64,000 bases of DNA from Lepiota brunneoincarnata (lineage: Eukaryota > Basidiomycota > Agaricomycetes > Agaricales > Agaricaceae). Below the pieces are notes generated by a model, which was given only the letters and a program-made list of their open reading frames with translations, searched no databases and was not told the DNA's origin. The position numbers and the translations under genes were made by a program. The DNA lies in assembly GCA_023014365.1 (NCBI GenBank), contig JAEBUN010000006.1:1674001-1738000 (forward strand), read 5' to 3'. Within the stretch, counting starts at the first letter, position 1, and every line of letters begins with the position of its first letter. Positions 57,851 through 64,000 of the stretch are shown in pieces.

Positions 57851-60800
57851 GGAGACTAGCCACCACGTCTAGCCCTCCACAAAGACCTCCTTCCCTTTCC
57901 TATTCACAAAATGATATTAATGTTGTAAAGTTACAGGAATCGTCAGCACGCGTAATACATCTACCCTGTCGAATCCGAAAACACAAGATCACTAAGGAAG
58001 GACCCGAAAGCGTGGAACTACTCGCCCTACTCGACTCAGGAGCAGCAGGAAACTTCATTGACCCCGGAATGGTCAAACAACATTCATTCAAAACAACACC
58101 CCTCGACCGACCCATCGAAGTACGAAATGCCGATGGATCTGTTAACGAAAATGGAACAGCCACCCACTACACGACCCTCAACCTAACGGTTAATGGGAAG
58201 AATATGGAGATCAAACCAAAAGTAGTCTCCCTCGGAAGCCCAAGACTCATCCTTGGATTCCCTTGGCTTGCAGAACACAACCCAGACATCGACTGGGATG
58301 CCAAACAACTACGCTGGAGAAACGAACGTTGGGACAACACTATATTCCGAGAACTCATCCAATCCATGGAACCCGATTGGATCTACAATGACCAACTCAA
58401 CCACATCTCCACACTAGAGCCCACAAGCTTCGAAGAAATCAACTTCAAAGCCTCCGCATCACAATTCCTCGCCGTGCAACACGGAGAAAAGAAAAACGAC
58501 GACCCAAGAAAAGTCGTACCCACGGAATTCCACGAATATCTCCCAGTATTTAGCAAGAAACAAGCCGAACGATTCCCCCCACAACGACCATGGGATCACA
58601 AAATTGAACTCAAGGAATCATTCAAACCAATTGCCATGAAGTCCTACCGACTCTCCCTCAACGAAGAGAAGGAACTCGACACGTTCCTAGAAGAAAACCT
58701 TCAAAAAGGATACATTCGACCATCCGAATCGCCAATGGCATCACCTTTCTTCTTCGTAGGAAAGAAAGATGGAAAACTACGCCCCTGTCAAGACTACAGG
58801 TACCTCAACGAGCATACCGTCAAAAATGCGTACAACCTTCCCCTCATCTCTCATATTCTCGACAAACTCCGAGGATCAAAATACTTTACCAAACTTGACG
58901 TACGAGCAGGATACAACAACATCCGCATACGCAAAGGAGATGAATGGAAAGGAGCCTTCAGGACACCCCGAGGATTATTCGAACCCACGGTTATGTTCTT
59001 TGGAATGTGTAACTCCCCAGCAACATTCCAAACCATGATGGACTCATTATTCCGAAAACTCATCGACAATGGAGGAGTAATCGTTTACATGGACGACATC
59101 CTCATTCACGCAAAAACAAAACAAGAACTTCGACGCCTCACAAGAGAAGTACTCAAGATACTCAAAGACAACGATCTATACCTCAAAACCGAGAAATGCG
59201 AATTCGAACGACAACGACTCGAATACCTAGGAGTTATTATCACTCCCGACTCAGTTTCGATGGACCCAGCAAAGCTCAAAGGCATCGCTGAATGGCCAAC
59301 ACCAACTACCCCGCGCGACGTACGAAAATTCATAGGATTTTGCAACTTCTATCGAAAATTCATACACCAATACGCCACATGGGCAAAACCTCTCAATGCC
59401 CTAATGTCCAAAACCAAGAAATTCGAATGGACAGAAGAATGCCAGAACGCCTTCGATACTCTCAAGAGAAAATTCCAAAGCGAACCGGTATTAATGGTCC
59501 CCGACCGAGACAAACCCTTCGAAATCGAATGCGACGCATCACTATTTGCATCAGGAGCAGTCCTACTTCAACGCGACAACAATGGAGTTAAACACCCAGT
59601 CGCATACTTCTCGAAAGGATTCTCACCAGCCGAACGCAACTATCATTGCTCCGAACAGGAACTCTTCGCCATTATCCGAGCACTCAAAGAATGGCGTCAC
59701 CACATAGAAGGATCATCACACAAGACCATCGTATGGTCAGATCACGACAACCTTCGCCGTTGGAGAAAACCTGAAGACCTCAGCAGAAGACAAGCCCGAT
59801 GGATTGCCTACATGCAACGATTTGACATCGAAATCCGACATATCCCTGGAAAGAAAAACGGACCAGCAGATGCCCTTTCCAGACGACCCGATCATGAACC
59901 CAAGACAAGAGACAACAAACAGGTCGTTGCACTCCCTGACAAATTCTTCACCCCAGAACAGCCACAACATATCCATATTATCGACGAAAACACTAAACAG
60001 GAAATAAAAGAGCTGTGGAAGAAAAAGAAACAGACCGACATCGCCCAAGAAGATGACTCAGGACACCCACGTGTTCAAGGAAAGCTATTTATACCACAAG
60101 ATCTACACCTCAGACGCCGCTTACTGCAAAGAGTACACGACTCACCCACCGCAGGACACCCTGGAATCGCAGAAACAACTAGAAAACTCCAGGAATACGC
60201 CTACTGGCCCGGGATGCGATCATTTGTCAAAAACTACATCAAAGGATGTGGTGCTTGCCAACAATACAAGATCAATCGCCACCCCCTAAAACCACCGCTT
60301 CAACCTATCCCTGGACCCCGTTCTACCCGTCCATTCTCGAACATCTCGATGGATCTTATCACAGACCTACCCCCGGACGGACCCCATGATTCTATACTGG
60401 TCGTGGTCGACCAGCTTACGAAGGGGATAATTCTAGAACCTACTGCGAAAACCGCCAACGCGGACAAGATCGCCGAAATTCTTATCAAACGGCTATTCTC
60501 TAGATTTGGCCTTCCCGAGAAAGTTCTCAGTGATCGCGACCCCAGATTCGCTGCCAAATCCATGAAAGAATTCTACAAACAACTCGGAATCGAACAAGCA
60601 CTCTCTACCGCCTACCACCCTCAGACAGACGGACAAACAGAGCGATTCAATCAAGAAATAGAACTCTACCTTGGCATCTATTGCTCATCGAACCCGAACA
60701 AATGGGTAAAGGCACTCCCACTCTTGGAATATGTCCACAACTCGAAAACACACGCCGAACACCAACATACCCCATTTGAACTCCTCTATGGATCAAGCCC

Positions 60801-61506
60801 CAAAGGATTTCCGACCTCCGAGGAGCCAACGAACATTCCAGCAATAGGAGAGAAGTTTAAATACCTCGCCAAGATACGCCAAGAAGCCCAAGCTGCGCAT
60901 GAACAAGCCAGACTAAAAATGGCTGCAAGATATAACCGGCCAGATATCAATCTAAAAGTTGGACAGAAGGTTTGGCTCGACAACCGCAACCTCCCAATTC
61001 AGTACGCCTCAAAGAAACTGGCCCAACGCCGAGAAGGTCCCTTCACCATAACAAGAAAACTCGGACCTGTAACCTACGAACTAAAATTACCCATCAAATG
61101 GAAGATCCACAACAAGTTTCATGCGAGCCTCCTAATGCCTGCAGAAGAGAACGACACACATGGGGAATACAACACAGCCCCACCACCCGACCTTGTAAAT
61201 GGAGAAGAAGAATACGAGGTCGAGTCAATACTGCGCCACAGAAAATTCCGGAACAAGTATCAATTCCTAGTCAGATGGAAAGGATACCTTCCCACTGAGG
61301 ATTCCTGGGAGCCAGAAGCGAACCTGGAGAACGCCAAGGAAGTCATTGAAGAATATAAAAGGGCCCACAAACTAGACAACCCCACCAATGACCCAACCAC
61401 CCAACACTCGAGCAACCACTCCAGACCTCCCAGAACCAGACAACGATGGACGCCTTCTCATCCGGGAAAGAATCATATCCCTGGCGAACCGCGTCGAAGG
61501 AAATAG
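57838..61506 (+). CDS. pol: Pol polyprotein of family 2: protease, RT, RNase H, integrase, chromodomain
   Basis: It copies the RNA into DNA and inserts it. The frame opens after a stop at 57,835 and lies -1 to gag, so it is probably reached by -1 frameshifting at GATTTTGCC just before the gag stop, giving about 1,220 residues of pol. Domains in order: aspartic protease (LLALLDSGAAGNFID, near 58,030); RT with KLDVRAGYNN and YMDD (59,086-59,097); RNase H (FEIECDASLFASGAVL); integrase zinc finger (H...H...CGAC), DDE core (MDLITDLPPD, SDRDPRFAAKS, QTDGQTERFNQE) and a GPF-type module; and a C-terminal chromodomain (FLVRWKGYLPTEDSWEPE) that may direct integration to chromatin. All catalytic residues I could check are present. 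The 3' end overlaps ORF A and ORF B. Confidence 0.96.
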   Translation, partial: GFCLRRLATTSSPPQRPPSLSYSQNDINVVKLQESSARVIHLPCRIRKHKITKEGPESVELLALLDSGAAGNFIDPGMVKQHSFKTTPLDRPIEVRNADGSVNENGTATHYTTLNLTVNGKNMEIKPKVVSLGSPRLILGFPWLAEHNPDIDWDAKQLRWRNERWDNTIFRELIQSMEPDWIYNDQLNHISTLEPTSFEEINFKASASQFLAVQHGEKKNDDPRKVVPTEFHEYLPVFSKKQAERFPPQRPWDHKIELKESFKPIAMKSYRLSLNEEKELDTFLEENLQKGYIRPSESPMASPFFFVGKKDGKLRPCQDYRYLNEHTVKNAYNLPLISHILDKLRGSKYFTKLDVRAGYNNIRIRKGDEWKGAFRTPRGLFEPTVMFFGMCNSPATFQTMMDSLFRKLIDNGGVIVYMDDILIHAKTKQELRRLTREVLKILKDNDLYLKTEKCEFERQRLEYLGVIITPDSVSMDPAKLKGIAEWPTPTTPRDVRKFIGFCNFYRKFIHQYATWAKPLNALMSKTKKFEWTEECQNAFDTLKRKFQSEPVLMVPDRDKPFEIECDASLFASGAVLLQRDNNGVKHPVAYFSKGFSPAERNYHCSEQELFAIIRALKEWRHHIEGSSHKTIVWSDHDNLRRWRKPEDLSRRQARWIAYMQRFDIEIRHIPGKKNGPADALSRRPDHEPKTRDNKQVVALPDKFFTPEQPQHIHIIDENTKQEIKELWKKKKQTDIAQEDDSGHPRVQGKLFIPQDLHLRRRLLQRVHDSPTAGHPGIAETTRKLQEYAYWPGMRSFVKNYIKGCGACQQYKINRHPLKPPLQPIPGPRSTRPFSNISMDLITDLPPDGPHDSILVVVDQLTKGIILEPTAKTANADKIAEILIKRLFSRFGLPEKVLSDRDPRFAAKSMKEFYKQLGIEQALSTAYHPQTDGQTERFNQEIELYLGIYCSSNPNKWVKALPLLEYVHNSKTHAEHQHTPFELLYGSSPKGFPTSEEPTNIPAIGEKFKYLAKIRQEAQAAHEQARLKMAARYNRPDINLKVGQKVWLDNRNLPIQYASKKLAQRREGPFTITRKLGPVTYELKLPIKWKIHNKFHASLLMPAEENDTHGEYNTAPPPDLVNGEEEYEVESILRHRKFRNKYQFLVRWKGYLPTEDSWEPEANLENAKEVIEEYKRAHKLDNPTNDPTTQHSSNHSRPPRTRQRWTPSHPGKNHIPGEPRRRK

Positions 61507-62248
61507 CCAACCTAACCCTGCCACCAATACCGTTGACGACCAACCAGACAGGACCAACAGTCCTTATATCATCCGGCATACCTTCCTTCCCTCCAACCAA
61601 CCCGAGATACGATCCATCCTTTTACACGAAGTTCCCTTTCATATTACCGGAACCCGTCTTAAACGCAGTCCAGCGATGGTACCCCTGGTCGACACCTGCT
61701 GGAAGACATTTACTGCTCTTCTGTATCACAAGCGCCTCGTCCATGACCGAGCAACAGAATTCGAAAAACTATGCGCCACTATTCTTTCTAGCGCAACAGA
61801 GGAACAGGACCGCAATACCATTTCTGCCATGCTATCAACCGCTCTCACCGAATTCCCGTTCGAGAGTCCGATCCCAAGCCCGAGCAATGGAAGCGGAAGT
61901 CAGGACCGCCCTATCCTACCTATCAGGACCACCACCCAACCTTCCAACCCTCCCATGGTGGATACGAGTAACCAACCATCAAGTGTTGTACAAGCTATAT
62001 CTGCTTCTAATGACGCCCCCATCGGGACTACCACCACTCACTTATCCACCACCCGAACTCGCTGCAATTGCTGCCGTCGATTCGGCCATATCAAAGCAGG
62101 ATGCCCGCGCTACCAATGTCGATATTGTCGAAAGATTGCCCCAGGCCATTACGAGAAGCACTGCGAGAGAAACCCTTACCAGCATCAACCCGCAAGTATG
62201 GTACCTGGCCTGTATCGCCGCCCACGAGGAATACCAAGCAGAGCTTGA
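61388..62248 (+). CDS. Family 2 ORF A: post-pol tandem zinc-knuckle protein, 286 aa
   Basis: ATG-started and fully open, in a frame different from pol (overlap 61,388-61,506) and from ORF B. The N-terminal two thirds have no recognised domain. Around residues 222-257 lie two zinc knuckles: CX2CX4HX4C (CNCCRRFGHIKAGC), four residues, then CX2CX6HX4C (CRYCRKIAPGHYEKHC). A basic tail follows (GLYRRPRGIPSRA). The older family 1 element has the same pair with identical spacing in the same place. Zinc knuckles bind nucleic acid, so an accessory nucleocapsid-like or RNA-chaperone role is possible. How it is translated (subgenomic RNA, frameshift or reinitiation) is not shown by the sequence. Confidence 0.75.
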   Translation: MTQPPNTRATTPDLPEPDNDGRLLIRERIISLANRVEGNSQPNPATNTVDDQPDRTNSPYIIRHTFLPSNQPEIRSILLHEVPFHITGTRLKRSPAMVPLVDTCWKTFTALLYHKRLVHDRATEFEKLCATILSSATEEQDRNTISAMLSTALTEFPFESPIPSPSNGSGSQDRPILPIRTTTQPSNPPMVDTSNQPSSVVQAISASNDAPIGTTTTHLSTTRTRCNCCRRFGHIKAGCPRYQCRYCRKIAPGHYEKHCERNPYQHQPASMVPGLYRRPRGIPSRA

Positions 62249-63017
62249 TCCCTCACACGCGAAACCACAAACAACAATATTCGACACATTGTTGCAAGCA
62301 CCGAGCAGCGCCCCGCTTCAGCCAGACCCCTCCGCACCCGAATTCAAAATGCCCCCGTCGTCATTCCGACCACCAACGCCACCACCACATCTGCTAGTGG
62401 AAGCCACCGACTTTCTGAATCGATCCTTCGGCACACCCGCCACCATTCACTCCAGAGAACCCATCGTCATCGACCTCACCCAAGACCCGCCATCCCCAGA
62501 CCACCAAGTTACCGAAGCGACTCCCCAGAACCCGACCCATACTTCGACTGGGACCCCATCGCCGAATCAAACATTACAGGAGAGCCTGTCGGACTATACT
62601 GAGGATATGTCTGATGAGGACATCAGACCTTACGAAGGGGATAATGTTATGAACAGTCCAGACCGGGAGGAACAAGAATTACTGTTCGACTTTACAAGAT
62701 GGGTACAGGAGACTACAGACCAACTACGGGCACAAGAATACGAAGACGAGGAAGGGGAATACTACACCGCCATGCAGGACCTGGCGAGAGAAGCAGGAAT
62801 GGAGATAACCTTGGAGGATATATTGGAATATCCCGAGGACGAAGAAGATAACCATGGATCAACCGATCCAACCTCCGATACGGATGGAAGCACCGAGAGA
62901 ATGGAGAGCGAGAATGGAGAAGACTCCATGGAGATACAATCGGGAGAAGGAGATTATGAGTCAGAGGAAAGCGATGGAACATCGCACAGCAGTAGCGAGA
63001 GTACTGACTCATTGTAA
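61446..63017 (+). CDS. Family 2 ORF B: 523-aa post-pol frame that reads into the 3' LTR
   Basis: ATG-started and open for 523 codons, overlapping ORF A over 61,446-62,248 and pol over 61,446-61,506. The first half is Pro/Leu/Trp-rich, the middle has a short VIDLTQDPPSP motif (like a SUMO-interaction motif, by inspection only), and the last 123 residues are strongly acidic (FDFTRWVQETTDQL, EYEDEEGEYY, EDILEYPEDEED) with a Ser/Glu tail. The frame crosses the polypurine tract and enters the LTR at 62,645 (DNV|MNSPDRE). The LTR part stays open in the diverged solo LTR at 19,917. No known family is recognised. The family 1 counterpart is Pro-rich and stops before its LTR. Confidence 0.65.
   Translation: MDAFSSGKESYPWRTASKEIANLTLPPIPLTTNQTGPTVLISSGIPSFPPTNPRYDPSFYTKFPFILPEPVLNAVQRWYPWSTPAGRHLLLFCITSASSMTEQQNSKNYAPLFFLAQQRNRTAIPFLPCYQPLSPNSRSRVRSQARAMEAEVRTALSYLSGPPPNLPTLPWWIRVTNHQVLYKLYLLLMTPPSGLPPLTYPPPELAAIAAVDSAISKQDARATNVDIVERLPQAITRSTARETLTSINPQVWYLACIAAHEEYQAELDPSHAKPQTTIFDTLLQAPSSAPLQPDPSAPEFKMPPSSFRPPTPPPHLLVEATDFLNRSFGTPATIHSREPIVIDLTQDPPSPDHQVTEATPQNPTHTSTGTPSPNQTLQESLSDYTEDMSDEDIRPYEGDNVMNSPDREEQELLFDFTRWVQETTDQLRAQEYEDEEGEYYTAMQDLAREAGMEITLEDILEYPEDEEDNHGSTDPTSDTDGSTERMESENGEDSMEIQSGEGDYESEESDGTSHSSSESTDSL
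62634..62641 (+). promoter_or_regulatory. Putative polypurine tract of family 2
   Basis: The purine run gaagggga lies just before the 3' LTR (TGTTATG at 62,645), where the plus-strand DNA primer is expected. It is short, and it lies inside ORF B. Confidence 0.5.
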
Positions 63018-63342
63018 TATAAATAACGCTAGGATGCCATCAGCCAGGATGCGCATCATGGTCAGGACTGCGCACGACCAGTAGAACAGCCAAGTAACCT
63101 ATAACGAGTATATAGCATCTCATAGGTATATAAGGCCTGTACAAGTAGAGATTAAAGCCTTAAGCTTTAATCTTGTTAACAGCGGTCGTTTACCTCTCTG
63201 CCTTAACTTGGCGTCTTCCCTCGTTATCTCGTTGAGCGCGATCCACTAAGCTCTATAAGGCCAACCGTCTCGGACACCTTGTAGAGTGATTGAAGGCCGT
63301 CTCCAGTTATCCTCGGATACAGAAGGAGCACGGATCATAACA
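62645..63342 (+). repeat. 3' LTR of family 2 chromovirus
   Basis: 698 bp, identical by eye to the 5' LTR, followed by the target duplication ATATC (63,343-63,347). Its U3 part encodes the acidic C-terminus of ORF B, ending at TAA 63,015-63,017. Confidence 0.95.
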
Positions 63343-63347
63343 ATATC

Positions 63348-63519
63348 CTCCAGAGTTATCTCCATTCCTGCTTCTCTTGCCAAGTCCTGCATGGCATTGT
63401 AATATTCCCCTTCTTTGTCTTCATATTCCTGTGCTCGCAACTGGTCTGTGGTTTCCTGTACCCATCTTGTAAAGTCGAATAATTGCTCCTGTTCCTCCCA
63501 GTCCTGGCTGTTCATAACA
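63348..63519 (-). mobile_element. Older solo LTR in reverse orientation, right part
   Basis: Continuation of 54,569-55,106 beyond the young element. Read on the minus strand it begins TGTTATGAACAG at 63,519 and encodes the start of the LTR frame (LFDFTRWVQETTDQLRAQEY). It ends next to GACA at 63,520-63,523, the partner of GACA at 54,565-54,568. Confidence 0.9.
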
Positions 63520-63523
63520 GACA

Positions 63524-63748
63524 TGGATTGCAGCATTGACCCAATGTATCCAATGGTGCAATAACATTTTTATTGAACCAGATAATGATCCACAGGCCTG
63601 GTCAACTGGTATCATATTATATTTTCATACCAATACACTCTTGGGCTTACACATTCAATGCAGATGTTGGCCCCAAGCACTTACATATAGAGATAGGATT
63701 GTCATCTCTATTAGTTTCTTGCTGGGTGGCATTTGGTCATGCTCCTGA
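63524..63748 (+). pseudogene. Unidentified coding region, downstream half
   Basis: If the DNA from 54,569 to 63,523 is taken out, the frame ending LVLDLET at 54,568 continues here in frame as WIAALTQCIQWCNNIFIEPD, then PQAWSTGIILYFHTNT and RVVI-like segments up to the TGA at 63,746. The exact frame match across a 4-bp target duplication is good evidence that this was one coding sequence. The family is not recognised. CpG is depleted, as in the upstream half. Confidence 0.55.
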
Positions 63749-64000
63749 CCAAGTTTCAGATTTTTTGGTCCAAGAACTGTGCAAACTGCACTTCTGCTAT
63801 ATGGATCTCCATCCTGGCACCTGGTATGGTAGTGGCTGTGACTCTGCCTTCCTCTGGTCCATCAACAAACTCTACCAGCTGGTAGGGTTTTCATATATCC
63901 TTGATATGAGAAGTTATAGGACTCAGATGCATGCTTAGACTCAACAACGTCAAAACCACTCCACTCGCATAGTACGAACTGATGGCAACAGTCTAGTTGA
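63749..64000. other. End of window, CpG-poor, nothing firmly recognised
   Basis: A plus-strand frame (63,573-63,938) runs through here in another frame (DLHPGTWYGSGCDSAFLW...) and may be a shifted continuation of the unidentified coding region, but I cannot support it further. The window ends inside this stretch. Confidence 0.35.

Larger units (their letters stand above)
55107..63342 (+). mobile_element. Full-length, apparently intact Ty3/gypsy chromovirus (family 2), 8,236 bp
   Basis: Two 698-bp LTRs (55,107-55,804 and 62,645-63,342) look identical by eye and carry TGTTATGA...TCATAACA ends. The perfect 5-bp target duplication ATATC lies at 55,102-55,106 and 63,343-63,347. All coding frames are open: gag, pol with chromodomain, and the two post-pol frames A and B. 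CpG is not depleted. These signs point to a recent insertion that may still be able to move. It landed in antisense orientation inside an older LTR of its own family. Confidence 0.97.

Noticed and set aside
1..64000. CRISPR arrays, bacterial operons, riboswitches, telomere repeats
   Set aside because: None was seen; the gene structure with introns and fungal transposons makes a eukaryotic chromosome the clear reading.

Overview
The window looks like chromosomal DNA of a basidiomycete fungus, most likely an agaricomycete; a Rhizoctonia/Ceratobasidium-type genome is a guess from the mix of families. The support is short introns (53-66 bp) with GT donors and AG acceptors, an Hsp110/Hsp88-type chaperone ending in MDVD, a NACHT-type P-loop NTPase with the fungal PPPRCHP lead-in, chromodomain Ty3/gypsy elements and a Tc1/mariner element. 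No bacterial features, CRISPR, rRNA or convincing tRNA were seen.

Layout. 1-4,900: gene-poor, homopolymer-rich DNA. 4,963-6,442: one two-exon gene for a low-complexity conserved-type protein, with a TATA box. 6,443-12,560: gene-poor, homopolymer-rich. 12,560-18,935 and about 34,900-44,514: decayed, repeatedly duplicated copies of the region that lies downstream of the Hsp110 gene, carrying two Hsp110 gene fragments, two relics of a small cysteine-rich secreted protein gene and three solo LTRs. Between them, 18,936-34,900 is CpG-poor and transposon-rich. It holds a 711-bp solo LTR and an 11.1-kb minus-strand chromovirus with matching 384-bp LTRs and a TAGGA target duplication. That chromovirus is itself broken by a 1.6-kb Tc1/mariner element and by a 1.06-kb insertion of unknown type.

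44,515-50,430: the two best host genes, a divergent pair. An Hsp110/Hsp88 nucleotide-exchange chaperone (minus) and a 1,010-residue Pro/Arg/Gly-rich protein (plus) share a 150-bp promoter region with a heat-shock-element-like site. 51,704-53,159: a NACHT gene. All seven frame breaks in these three genes are single extra bases, which points to residual assembly errors more than to true decay. 53,238-54,568 and 63,524-63,748 are two halves of one unidentified reading frame, split by an older LTR that was itself invaded by a full-length, apparently intact 8.24-kb chromovirus (55,107-63,342).

That young element is the most interesting part. Its two 698-bp LTRs look identical and it has a perfect ATATC target duplication. 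A 12-nt site after the 5' LTR is complementary to the predicted RNA start (self-priming, Tf1/sushi-like). About 1.1 kb of leader contains no AUG at all. Gag and pol overlap by 13 nt in a -1 relation. After pol come two long ATG-started overlapping frames: ORF A with a tandem pair of zinc knuckles, and ORF B, which reads through the polypurine tract into the 3' LTR so that the U3 region is protein-coding. The older minus-strand chromovirus has the same post-pol pair with the same zinc-knuckle spacing, so this looks like a conserved accessory module.
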